Both the position numbers and the translations under genes were made by a program. The notes under the pieces are model-generated. The model had not been told where the DNA came from, did no database searches, and was given only the letters and a program-made list of their open reading frames with translations. Below, one piece after another: positions 22,235-30,724 of a stretch of 45,296 bases of DNA. Each line of letters begins with the position of its first letter. Positions within the stretch are counted from its first letter, which is position 1. The DNA comes from Parasporobacterium sp. (lineage in GTDB: Bacteria; Bacillota; Clostridia; Lachnospirales; Lachnospiraceae): positions 1 through 45,296 of the forward strand of contig JAFWOB010000177.1 of the NCBI GenBank assembly GCA_017510065.1, in the 5' to 3' direction.

Positions 22235-24955
22235 TTAATATCCCTCACCAATCAGTGTCCAATTATTCTTATCATAAATATCGCCATGGACGGAATAGAA
22301 ATAACCGTCCGATGTATCAAACACCTGTCCCCGGTTTACATTGATATCCCAGATAAAGGCACTGGTCACGATCACCTCGCCCGTTTCTGTTTTAGCAGAG
22401 TCATCAATTCTCTGTCCTGTAAACGGGTTCACAGGATCTGCAACCATTCCCTCGAGCGCAATGGACGGAACATCCGCGTTCGTCATAAATGTTTCATCCG
22501 TGCAGAAATCCCCGGATGCATCAAAATCTTTTACCATCAATACCGGATTCAGGCCTTCTGCATCCAGTTCATCGTCAATCTTCAGCTCCTCCACTTCATG
22601 TTTCGGATAGCCATGGTCTGCTACAATGATGATCCGTGTATTGTCATAGACTCCCAGTTCTTTGAGATGATCAAACCAGGCTCCAAGTTTCAGATAGGCA
22701 GCCATCGCCGTATCGTAACCTGCCACATCATTCTGATACCGCATCTGCAACGCACGGTCTTCCATCTGGAACCGTTCCATATTGGCCATGATCTCCACAT
22801 TGGCGGAATCCGGCACCGTATAATCCGGAAGTTTCAGGATAACATCTTCATGTGCCGTATTATTATCCATGAGCAGGACATGACCTTTCTCTTCCTCATC
22901 AACGCGGGTGACCGATGGAAGCGAACACAGGGTATTGTAGTGATTCAGGAAGATCGAAGACGGGGAACACACAATATTTGTCGTCGTGGAATGATAGTTG
23001 CCCTCATCATAGATCGTCAGCTGCAGAAACTCCGGAACACACTTGAACACACTGTAATAAATAAAGTTTCTGATCTGTTTCCGGCTGAACTGGTTATAGC
23101 CGGCTTTTGTTTCCTCAGATCCGTAAGAGTCCTTGACGATAAACGCTTCCACGTTTTCCATACCGTCAAAAATACTCAGATCTCCGCTCCAGGTATAGCC
23201 GGAATAGGGAGGATTCACCACCGTCACCTGATACCCGTTTGTCCCGAAGAGCGCAGGCATAAGTTTCAGCGCTTCATTATGTTTATCCGCCAGATCCACG
23301 TTGCTTCGCTCGTTCATTCCAGTCACAGAGTATTCGTATCCTCCGAAAAGAGCCGGGGATCCGTAATTGGTCGACATTCCGAAACTGACCGTATTGGGAT
23401 AAAAGGTAAACCCGGAAAATGTGCTGTTAAGTTCCGGTTTCTCATTGAAAATATACGGAATATAGGCTCCTATGCTGCGATCCAGCATCAGTACGATCAC
23501 ATTCTTTCCCGAAGAACTGAACGTGATCTCCGGGATCTCGCTGGAGATCCTGGGATCTCCTTTCTGGACAGCTGCCATCGTGTTCCGGATCGTCATGGTA
23601 CTGGTGATCAAAAGACCGATGATCCCGACGATCATCACGATATACAGATAAGAGGCATACTTTCGAAGGAACCGGATGACCAGGATCATGGCAATCACCA
23701 CCAGGGCAATCACCAGAAGGTTCAGGAATTTTTCTCCCAGCGAAAACCAGGGCTTTTCATCAAACACCAGGTAAGAGGATACTCTGCCGAGATTCCGTCC
23801 GAACAGAAGGTACCCCATCGTTGCCGCACCGGAAAGCGCCATCATAAGATACACAAACAGGTGTTTTCCCTTTTGTGTCATCAGATAGAAAAACACATTG
23901 AACCAAACCAGAAAGACTCCGGCAAATGTTGTTACACAGTGAAATACCAGAAGCCCGGGGGTAACGTCTACGGTGTAGAATTCTGTTGCAGAAGAACTGA
24001 TGACAGACAGCGGGATCACCGCTCCTGTCAGGATCGTCAGGAAAATCTCACCCAGCAGTACCAGCCGGATCGTCAGTTTCCGTGAAGCCGGTTGTTCATC
24101 AGGCACCTGTTCTTTCACAGGATCCTTCTTCCGGAAAGCCAGTACCAGAGGCAGCTGACAGATCAGCAGAAGAACGACGCAGAATGCGATCCGTTTTGTG
24201 GAGATCAGTTTCCCGGTCAAAAGAAGCGCCAGAAACACCGCGATCCCCGCGGCGCTCACCAGAACTCCCAGGATCCTGCGGTCTTTTACCAGCTTAAGGA
24301 ATACATTTTTCAGCAGGGAAAAGATCTGATTGCAGGTCCAGTAAATGACAAGACCTGAAGGGCTGTTGTATAAAAGCACCAGGAAGAACGCAGCAAGCGC
24401 ATAGGTCTGGATCTTCTGGCTGATAGGAAATCCCCGTAAATAAATATACGATGCAATGACATTGATGAGCGTCATCAGGATCGGGAGAATATTAACGGTA
24501 AAGCTTCCGATCTGAAACAGCTGATCCGGTGCTCCCAGGTCCCTGACAAACCAGAACGAAACGCCTTTTAAAAGAGTCAGGTTGGAAAGATACCGATATG
24601 CTGCCATAAAAAACGGGATCTGAAGAAGCAGGGACAAAGAACCTTTCAGGGCGTGGATCGGCTTATAATCCTGCTGTCTGTAGTAGGTATTGAGCATCAT
24701 ATAACGCTCATCCCCACTGAAGGTTTTCTTGATATGATCCACCCACCCCTTCATAGAGGCCTGTTTATCCCGTTCCTTTTCCTGTATTGCATCTGCCCGC
24801 CGATATAAAGGAAGGCACAGCAGGTTCACTACGATACTCAGAATAAATAAAACATAAGCCGGACTGTCCACCAGCCGGTTTGCCACGGAAAAGATGAACT
24901 CAAATAAGAGACTCAGCGGCATAATGATCAAATTGTAGAAAAATGTTCCAATCAT
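22235..24955 (-). CDS. YidC/Oxa1-like membrane domain fused to sulfatase/phosphoglycerol-transferase-like domain
   Basis: The 906-residue protein has two parts. Residues 1-225 align by eye with YidC/Oxa1: SIVVNLLCLPLYRRADAIQEK, then LLLQIPFFMAAYRYLSNLTLLKG, and SPSGLVIYWTCNQIFSLLKN. The Arg expected in the first core helix (as in IVRGIMYPL of E. coli YidC) is Asn44. About eight further hydrophobic helices follow (230-455). Residues 484-840 form an alkaline-phosphatase/sulfatase-superfamily domain: NVIVLMLDRS (metal Asp492), a candidate nucleophile in STNYGSP (528-533), LLMDNNTAHED (His702) and IIIVADHGYPKHE (Asp780-His781). This superfamily includes LtaS and phosphoethanolamine transferases. 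It starts in a 4-base overlap with the CDP-glycerol-transferase gene and runs into the ABC permease, so a role in modifying or making the exported polymer is inferred. Function unproven. Confidence 0.82.
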   Translation of the reverse strand: MIGTFFYNLIIMPLSLLFEFIFSVANRLVDSPAYVLFILSIVVNLLCLPLYRRADAIQEKERDKQASMKGWVDHIKKTFSGDERYMMLNTYYRQQDYKPIHALKGSLSLLLQIPFFMAAYRYLSNLTLLKGVSFWFVRDLGAPDQLFQIGSFTVNILPILMTLINVIASYIYLRGFPISQKIQTYALAAFFLVLLYNSPSGLVIYWTCNQIFSLLKNVFLKLVKDRRILGVLVSAAGIAVFLALLLTGKLISTKRIAFCVVLLLICQLPLVLAFRKKDPVKEQVPDEQPASRKLTIRLVLLGEIFLTILTGAVIPLSVISSSATEFYTVDVTPGLLVFHCVTTFAGVFLVWFNVFFYLMTQKGKHLFVYLMMALSGAATMGYLLFGRNLGRVSSYLVFDEKPWFSLGEKFLNLLVIALVVIAMILVIRFLRKYASYLYIVMIVGIIGLLITSTMTIRNTMAAVQKGDPRISSEIPEITFSSSGKNVIVLMLDRSIGAYIPYIFNEKPELNSTFSGFTFYPNTVSFGMSTNYGSPALFGGYEYSVTGMNERSNVDLADKHNEALKLMPALFGTNGYQVTVVNPPYSGYTWSGDLSIFDGMENVEAFIVKDSYGSEETKAGYNQFSRKQIRNFIYYSVFKCVPEFLQLTIYDEGNYHSTTTNIVCSPSSIFLNHYNTLCSLPSVTRVDEEEKGHVLLMDNNTAHEDVILKLPDYTVPDSANVEIMANMERFQMEDRALQMRYQNDVAGYDTAMAAYLKLGAWFDHLKELGVYDNTRIIIVADHGYPKHEVEELKIDDELDAEGLNPVLMVKDFDASGDFCTDETFMTNADVPSIALEGMVADPVNPFTGQRIDDSAKTETGEVIVTSAFIWDINVNRGQVFDTSDGYFYSVHGDIYDKNNWTLIGEGY

Positions 24956-26205
24956 TCCGAATCTCCCTTGAGCTGTTTAAGCTTTGCAGCCAGATAGTCA
25001 CAGGTTCTTACAGCTGCTTCTCCCCGGTACGCCCAGGCTTCGGCGCGGGCGGCTACTCTTCCTTCCCGGTAAACGTCAGAACCCAGCACCTCATCGATCA
25101 CATCCTTCATGCGGTCAAAATCAGAAGGCTCCAGCTTCTTTCCAAGCCTTGACAAAACATCCAGCGTCCACGGCGTGTAATCCACCCATGCAGAATCATA
25201 AGGTGCCCGATCCATGGAAACATCCGCGTACATAATGGGTTTGTCGAAGATAAAGGTATAGTCGAAGATCACGCCCGAATAATCCGAGATCATCAGATCT
25301 GATTCAGACAGAACCCTATAGTTGTCGTTTTCATAGTTCCACTCAAGATTATCATTCTCCGGGAATTCCGTCATAAGCTTGTCCAACAGGTCTTTTTCCG
25401 CAGTCTTTGACTGGGGATGCGGTCTGATGATGATCTTGTATCCTGTCTCAATAAGTTTTCTGATAAACTCTGCGCCATAGCGGTTCAGGATGCTGCTTGC
25501 TCCCCAGGAAGGCGCCAGCAGCACGGTGGTACGCTCATGCGGAACAGGTGCCATGTGTTCCAGACGATCTTTCATGGTGTCCAGATAAGTACAGCCGGTG
25601 ATCGTAAGTTCCTTGGCCGGAAGGCCCCGCAGCTTTTCCAACAGGCGGATGCCTTTTGTCTGCACGTCGCCTGTTTCCAACACCGCATCATAATAATCCA
25701 GTCCAAACATCCGGTATCCCAGATTGTCCCCAGCCGAATGGTAAATATGCACATACCAGTCCACTTCCCGCGATCTCTTCCACTGCAGCACATCCAGTCC
25801 CGGTGTAGTGGCCATACAGATCGCTGCACGCATCGTATTCAGACGGGCAAATCCTTTGCTGCCTTCCCCGATGAATTCGCGGCTGACATATTCATAAGAT
25901 TCGGAAAGTGCCGGATCATCGGCAGACATCGTCCAGTAGCTGCAGGAGATATGACGGCGCTCCATTTCATCGCATACCGGCTTGAACACATTCCAGTAAC
26001 GCTTGTGGTCACTGAAAAAGACAAAGTCTACTTTGTCTTTATTGTAATCACCTGCGCCGGATCCTGATAATTTATATTTGAATTTGATCAGAAGGCCGCG
26101 CACCACAAAGATCATGGTCGTGACCAAACCAAGGATGACGGTCAGCAGCATGCTGCCGGTACCGGGATCTATATATGCTGTAAACGGATAATAATTCAAA
26201 TCCAA
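24952..26205 (-). CDS. CDP-glycerol:glycerophosphotransferase-like protein (TagB/TagF family)
   Basis: A short N-terminal AYIDPGTGSMLLTVILG segment and one membrane helix (about 15-38) precede a GT-B fold. The C-terminal half has the family blocks VLLAPSWG, YKIIIRPHPQS and SDLMISDYSGVIFDYTFIFDKPIMY, which contain the conserved His and Asp residues of poly(glycerophosphate) polymerases and primases. This suggests transfer of glycerol-phosphate or a similar polyol-phosphate to a polymer. The open frame starts at TTG (26205) two bases after GAGG; the TTG at 26199 is spaced better. It overlaps the next gene by 4 bases. No CDP-glycerol synthase (TagD) is seen in the window. Confidence 0.85.
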   Translation of the reverse strand: MDLNYYPFTAYIDPGTGSMLLTVILGLVTTMIFVVRGLLIKFKYKLSGSGAGDYNKDKVDFVFFSDHKRYWNVFKPVCDEMERRHISCSYWTMSADDPALSESYEYVSREFIGEGSKGFARLNTMRAAICMATTPGLDVLQWKRSREVDWYVHIYHSAGDNLGYRMFGLDYYDAVLETGDVQTKGIRLLEKLRGLPAKELTITGCTYLDTMKDRLEHMAPVPHERTTVLLAPSWGASSILNRYGAEFIRKLIETGYKIIIRPHPQSKTAEKDLLDKLMTEFPENDNLEWNYENDNYRVLSESDLMISDYSGVIFDYTFIFDKPIMYADVSMDRAPYDSAWVDYTPWTLDVLSRLGKKLEPSDFDRMKDVIDEVLGSDVYREGRVAARAEAWAYRGEAAVRTCDYLAAKLKQLKGDSE

Positions 26206-26213
26206 TTCCTCTT

Positions 26214-27296
26214 CTAACGATAGAACTTATAAATGTCCTTCAGATCATGGACCCCGGCGTCACTCAGGAGGAAAGTTCTTTCCCGCCCGGTGAGATCCAG
26301 ATACCAGTTCATCGTCTCCTCCATGCATGGTACCGCCCTTCCGACAGCATGCGCAATCTCAATCAGGATTGCCAGTCCGTAGGAAAAATCCGCCGTAAAG
26401 TAGCGGGAATCGAAATCCGGTACCCAGCCTCCTTCTGACTCTTTCATCGGAGAACGAAGACCATGGAATGCCTTGATGCTGCGGATCTTGGCTGTCATGG
26501 CCGGTGCATCCGGACTTTCGTAATAGATCCGGAGCGGCACGACATGCGTCAGATCCATCTCCTTCATGATTTCGATCATGTGTTCCAGCTCCTGATCGCA
26601 TTTCAACAGAAGCTGTGAGGACTCATCCGTCCACTCTTCATAGAACAGGAAGTTATGATCGTAAATGACGCCTTCCCTGTAGTCACCGAACATGGTACGC
26701 AGTCTTGTGGTATGAAGGATCGGATTCGAAGGTGTCAGGGTAACATTCAGATAATTCGGAAGAAGCGTGCATTTCGTCCGGAACACACTTTCCATCAGCA
26801 TTGCCGCTTCCTGTGCCCTGCCTGCGGGCACCGACGCCAGAAACAGTTCCTTCTTGCGTCCTTCAATGCACACCTGGCTTCCATACTCATTTAACCGTGC
26901 AATGGAGGGAACCCTCTGCAGGCCAAACAGAACAGCCCCGGCACGGACGCAGTCCGCAAAAGCAAATTCCGCTCCGCCCGTCCCCGGGATCACTCCGATC
27001 TGCATGCCTTCTTCTATGTAGGGCAGCATCTTCTGCGCGACAGAAGCGAACATAAAGGCCGGAACGATCACAAAGATAAAAAGACAACCAGCCATGGCCA
27101 GACTGATGTCATCAGTCGCCATGGCTATGGTACCTTCCCTTAATACGGTTCCTTCTGAATCCACGATGGACAGTTGTTTCCGGAAGCGTTCCGGTCTGGA
27201 GGTATATATATTGACTTCATAACCTGCGGCGGCAAATTCACAGGCAAATTCCGTGCCGATGTTGCCGCCGCCTATAATCAGTATTTTTTGGTTCAT
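26214..27296 (-). CDS. Octopine/nopaline (opine) dehydrogenase-family protein
   Basis: The N-terminus KILIIGGGNIGTEFACEFAAAGYEVNIYTSRP is a Rossmann dinucleotide-binding site (GGGNIG at 8-13). Later blocks, GVIPGTGGAEF, SIARLNEYG and SNPILHTTRLRTMFGDY, with a C-terminal helical domain, match NAD/octopine-nopaline dehydrogenases, which reductively join an amino acid and a keto acid. The His in NPILHTTR is the family's catalytic His. It sits 6 bases after the L,D-transpeptidase stop and 8 bases before the CDP-glycerol-transferase-like gene, with no good ribosome site, so coupling is likely. Its product in a surface-polymer operon is unknown; a polymer substituent or wall amino-acid derivative is possible. 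Confidence 0.85.
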   Translation of the reverse strand: MNQKILIIGGGNIGTEFACEFAAAGYEVNIYTSRPERFRKQLSIVDSEGTVLREGTIAMATDDISLAMAGCLFIFVIVPAFMFASVAQKMLPYIEEGMQIGVIPGTGGAEFAFADCVRAGAVLFGLQRVPSIARLNEYGSQVCIEGRKKELFLASVPAGRAQEAAMLMESVFRTKCTLLPNYLNVTLTPSNPILHTTRLRTMFGDYREGVIYDHNFLFYEEWTDESSQLLLKCDQELEHMIEIMKEMDLTHVVPLRIYYESPDAPAMTAKIRSIKAFHGLRSPMKESEGGWVPDFDSRYFTADFSYGLAILIEIAHAVGRAVPCMEETMNWYLDLTGRERTFLLSDAGVHDLKDIYKFYR

Positions 27297-27302
27297 GTAT
27301 TA

Positions 27303-29696
27303 CTATGGACGTACAACTACTACTTTCGTTCCCAGCGGGATGTTATAGTAGATCCATTTTGCTCTCTCAATATCCATACGTACGCATCCGGCGGAAAGAT
27401 TAAGTCCCAGACGGGAGTCCGTACGGTTGAAAGTATTCTGGGAATACAGCGTGGAATGCATCAGATACGGGCCATAGAAGCTGGTGTAGTAATAGCAGGA
27501 ATACCCTTCTCCGAATACATATCCTCTGGCGCTTGTCGTGTATTCTCCCAGAACAGTGGGATCTGTATCTCTTCCGGTATCGACTGCCCAGGTATCATAC
27601 AGTTTCCAGGCACCTCTGTACCCATTGTACAGATACAGTCTGTTCGAGGTTGCATTGATATAGATCAGCCAGCTGGTCCAGCTGGAATACCCCTGCACGC
27701 TGTATGGGTTGGCAGTAAAATCATTGATATTGTACAGATAGTACAATGTTTGGGCGTCTGCCTGACCGGTCTGGGGAAGTCCGAACCATTTCTGGATCTG
27801 TTTCACTGCCATCTCGGTATGGGATCCGAACCATCCGTCAACGCCATTGACATAACCGTAATTGTACATTTCCCTCTGCATTGCCTTGATCTCTGAGGTA
27901 CTGGAGTTCGGTGTGATCGGTTTGAAAGCTGCCGGAGATCCATTCAGAAGATTCTGTGTCCAGGATCCGACTCTTCCGTCCGGCACACTCAGTCCATTGG
28001 CTGCCTGGAAAGCGCAGACCGCTGCATAGGTGGCGCCGCCGAAATTACCGTCCGGTTCTACAATAAGATAACCAAGCTCATAGAGTTTCTGCTGCAGGGC
28101 ATAAACTTCACTGCCGGAATCACCTTTCTGGATCCCGCTGCCTACAGGAGCAGTACCATTCAGGATTGCCATGGCTGTATCAAGATTGACGACGCCGTTT
28201 TCTTCCAGATCAAACAGCTGCTGGCAGAGTTTGACAGCGCTTAAGGTTTTTCCTCCGAAGATTCCGTCCGGCGTTGCAGACAGATAGCCTCTGTTTACAA
28301 GATACTTCTGGATCAGTTTTACAGCCGGACCGGTGCTTCCTGCCTTAAGGCTGCTGAAATTCTTATGAGATCCCAGAAGTACTCCGTAAGTCCAGTTTCC
28401 AACCAGACCGTCCGGCGTTTCCATTCCGTTAAATGTCTGGAACAGCATGACAGCAGATTCTGTATCCGTATCAAAAATACCCGTTATAGCACCATCGTAG
28501 AAGCCTGCGTCTTTCAGGAGGTTCTGCAGGTTGGTGACATCTGCACCGCTCATTCCTTTTTCCAGTACCCTCATGGAGACACCGGCACCTCTTGCCAGGA
28601 GCATAAAGGTATCAATCTCTGCAATAACTTTTGTTCCCAAACCATTTACTGCTTTGAAACACTTCAGGGCCTGATAGGTCTTTCCTCCGAAGATTCCGTC
28701 TGGTTCAGCATCGAGATACCCCTGCTGCTTCAGGCAGGTCTGAAGGAACTTAACACCGGTATTGTTCATACCCGGGGTAATCTTGTAGTAATGGGGTTTT
28801 GTCCGCAGGATAGAAGTCGACCAATTGCCGACCATACCGTCCGGATTGGACAGACCCTGCTCTGCCTGGAAAATATTCACAGCGGCTTCTGTATATCCGC
28901 CAAAAACTCCATCAGGTTCGACAGTCAGATATCCCCTGTCATAAAGCACCTGCTGCAGCGCAAGAACATCATCGCCCGTCATGCCTCTGGCAAGCACCCT
29001 GGTCAGGGCGGTGTAATCCAGGACAGTGGGAGCCTTGATCTCTTCGCCGCATTCGGAGCAGTAAGTACCGCCCTTCTGCCCCTTGGTAAAGGGAGTGGCT
29101 GCTTTGTCTTCATAGGCAACCGGTGTATGGGTATGGTCTTTGTTCTGCGCATCCTCCTCAACGGTTGCTTCCTCAGAAACGACCTCTTCTTCGATCACCG
29201 GTGAATCCGGAACGATTGTTTCCTCAGAGGAATCGGAGATCTCTGTCTCTTCGATCACCACCGGTTCTTCCGGTACTTCCGGCACTTCCGGTGTTTCCTG
29301 TGTTTCTGTCGGTTCTTCCGGAACCACAGGTGTTTCCTCCGGCTCCTGAACAGGTGTTTCTTCCGGTGTTTCTGTCGGTTCTTCCGGATCTTCAGGATCT
29401 TCTGCCGGATCAGACTGTGGTTCAGGATCTTCTGTCACAGAACCTTCCGGTGCATCCGGATCTTCCTGCGTCACATCCGTCGGATCTTCTTCCACAGCTG
29501 CAGGGAGTACTTCTGTAAGATCTTCCTGTCCGGCTGCTTCCGGGTTTTCCTGCGTATCAACTGTTTCTTCAGAAGCGATGACTGCCGGATCTTCTGCCGG
29601 AGCTTCTGCTTCCTCTGCCATTGCCGTATAGGACAGCATGCCGGTCATTACAAGCACAAGTAAGATTGCTGTTATACGTCTGAACATCGTTTTCAT
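27303..29696 (-). CDS. Secreted L,D-transpeptidase (YkuD) with six PG-binding modules
   Basis: A signal peptide (1-28) is followed by a long Glu/Pro/Thr linker (about 30-190), a small CxxC segment (TYCSECGEE, about 211-220), six peptidoglycan-binding-1 modules (about 237-297, 309-367, 378-440, 452-513, 523-585, 600-655) and a C-terminal YkuD domain (675-795). The YkuD motif has His747 (LMHSTLY) and NLSAGCVRM with Cys771; the usual SHGCVR is SAGCVR here. Such enzymes form 3-3 peptide crosslinks or attach proteins. AAAGGG lies 9 bases before the ATG and a good promoter is at 29718-29746. It heads the operon that continues into the exporter genes. Its modules match those of the transglutaminase-like protein. 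Confidence 0.93.
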   Translation of the reverse strand: MKTMFRRITAILLVLVMTGMLSYTAMAEEAEAPAEDPAVIASEETVDTQENPEAAGQEDLTEVLPAAVEEDPTDVTQEDPDAPEGSVTEDPEPQSDPAEDPEDPEEPTETPEETPVQEPEETPVVPEEPTETQETPEVPEVPEEPVVIEETEISDSSEETIVPDSPVIEEEVVSEEATVEEDAQNKDHTHTPVAYEDKAATPFTKGQKGGTYCSECGEEIKAPTVLDYTALTRVLARGMTGDDVLALQQVLYDRGYLTVEPDGVFGGYTEAAVNIFQAEQGLSNPDGMVGNWSTSILRTKPHYYKITPGMNNTGVKFLQTCLKQQGYLDAEPDGIFGGKTYQALKCFKAVNGLGTKVIAEIDTFMLLARGAGVSMRVLEKGMSGADVTNLQNLLKDAGFYDGAITGIFDTDTESAVMLFQTFNGMETPDGLVGNWTYGVLLGSHKNFSSLKAGSTGPAVKLIQKYLVNRGYLSATPDGIFGGKTLSAVKLCQQLFDLEENGVVNLDTAMAILNGTAPVGSGIQKGDSGSEVYALQQKLYELGYLIVEPDGNFGGATYAAVCAFQAANGLSVPDGRVGSWTQNLLNGSPAAFKPITPNSSTSEIKAMQREMYNYGYVNGVDGWFGSHTEMAVKQIQKWFGLPQTGQADAQTLYYLYNINDFTANPYSVQGYSSWTSWLIYINATSNRLYLYNGYRGAWKLYDTWAVDTGRDTDPTVLGEYTTSARGYVFGEGYSCYYYTSFYGPYLMHSTLYSQNTFNRTDSRLGLNLSAGCVRMDIERAKWIYYNIPLGTKVVVVRP

Positions 29697-29717
29697 TTTC
29701 GGTTACCCTTTCTGCTT

Positions 29718-29746
29718 TTTATATCGTTACCAATTTCATATCTCAA
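29718..29746 (-). promoter_or_regulatory. Promoter of L,D-transpeptidase/exporter operon
   Basis: TTGAGA (29741-29746) and TATAAA (29718-29723) are 17 bases apart, each one mismatch from consensus. The -35 overlaps the stop of the upstream glycosyltransferase, leaving a leader of about 15 bases. Confidence 0.75.
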
Positions 29747-30723
29747 TCAGCAGCACGCTTTTGAAGGAACTTCCGCAGTCCTTTCACGCCCTGTCGCGCG
29801 ATGATCTTCACTCTTTTTTTCTCATGCGGCTTAAAATGCAGTGTATCTTCGGAGTAGTCCGTGACAAACAGCTTCTGTATGATCTCATTGTCCAGGATCG
29901 CCTGCAGGTGCTGATTCAGTTTTTCCGGATCTTCTTCATAATCATAGTAATAGTTGGCAGCACCCATCATCTTATCATAGACCCAGTGCAGGATCGCATA
30001 TTCTTCCCTCTGAGCCAGCGGATACTGATGGAACAGATCCCAGTCCTTCCGGATCACCTGGATCTCCCAGTTCCAATACTCCGGCTTGTAGCTGCGCATG
30101 GCGGACTCTGTATTCAGGCAATAATGATACCGGCAGTCTGATATACAGCGCATGTATTTGCAGTAACGGTAATACTCTGCCAGGAACAAAGCGTCCTCTC
30201 CCAGTTTCACATCCAAAGGGAACCGGATGTTGTGCTCCATCAGGATATCCCGGCGATACAGCTTGTTCACGCTGAAATTAATATACTGCAGCCCGCAGAA
30301 ATGCGAAGGAAGTGAAAAATACATCCTGGCATTATACAGACTGTCCTCCATGGAATAGTACATCTCCGTCACGCCGCACAGGGAAATATCACTGTCCTGG
30401 ATGGCGTTGTACAAGCCTTCGATAAAGTACTCATCTATATAATCGTCACTGTCAATGAAGGAGATATAATTACCCTGGCTGTGTTCTATGCCATGGTTAC
30501 GGGCTGATGCCACACCGCCGTTTTCCTTCGTCAGGAAATGGACCCGTGGATCCTTTGCTTCATACTCCTTCTTAAAATCATCGTAATCGCTTCCGCTTCC
30601 ATCATCCACCACCAGCAGTTCATAAGACTGAAATGACTGCTTCAGCACGCTGTTGATGCAGCGTCTCAGCAGAACAAAAGGAGTCTTATACATCGGTATG
30701 ATGATACTGATCTCAGGTGTCAT
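29743..30723 (-). CDS. Family 2 glycosyltransferase
   Basis: ISIIIPMYKTPFVLLRRCINSVLKQSF, LLVVDDGSGSDYDDFKKEYE, NGGVASARNHGIEHSQGNY and FIDSDDYIDEYFIEGLYNA give a GT-A fold with DSD near residue 90 and no membrane segment. The ATG at 30723 has GAGG 9 bases upstream and follows the previous stop by one base (TGA-T-ATG); the frame extends 5 codons to a TTG without benefit. The C-terminus is basic. It forms a two-gene unit with the next glycosyltransferase behind the promoter at 31805-31833. Sugar donor is unknown. Confidence 0.89.
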   Translation of the reverse strand: MTPEISIIIPMYKTPFVLLRRCINSVLKQSFQSYELLVVDDGSGSDYDDFKKEYEAKDPRVHFLTKENGGVASARNHGIEHSQGNYISFIDSDDYIDEYFIEGLYNAIQDSDISLCGVTEMYYSMEDSLYNARMYFSLPSHFCGLQYINFSVNKLYRRDILMEHNIRFPLDVKLGEDALFLAEYYRYCKYMRCISDCRYHYCLNTESAMRSYKPEYWNWEIQVIRKDWDLFHQYPLAQREEYAILHWVYDKMMGAANYYYDYEEDPEKLNQHLQAILDNEIIQKLFVTDYSEDTLHFKPHEKKRVKIIARQGVKGLRKFLQKRAAD

Positions 30724-30724
30724 A

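Noticed and set aside
22286-24085. Open frame of 599 codons on the plus strand
   Set aside because: It lies antisense to the 906-residue fusion, whose domains are recognisable. Its composition (His/Arg/Gln-rich) is that of a reverse-complement shadow, with no ribosome site or family motif.
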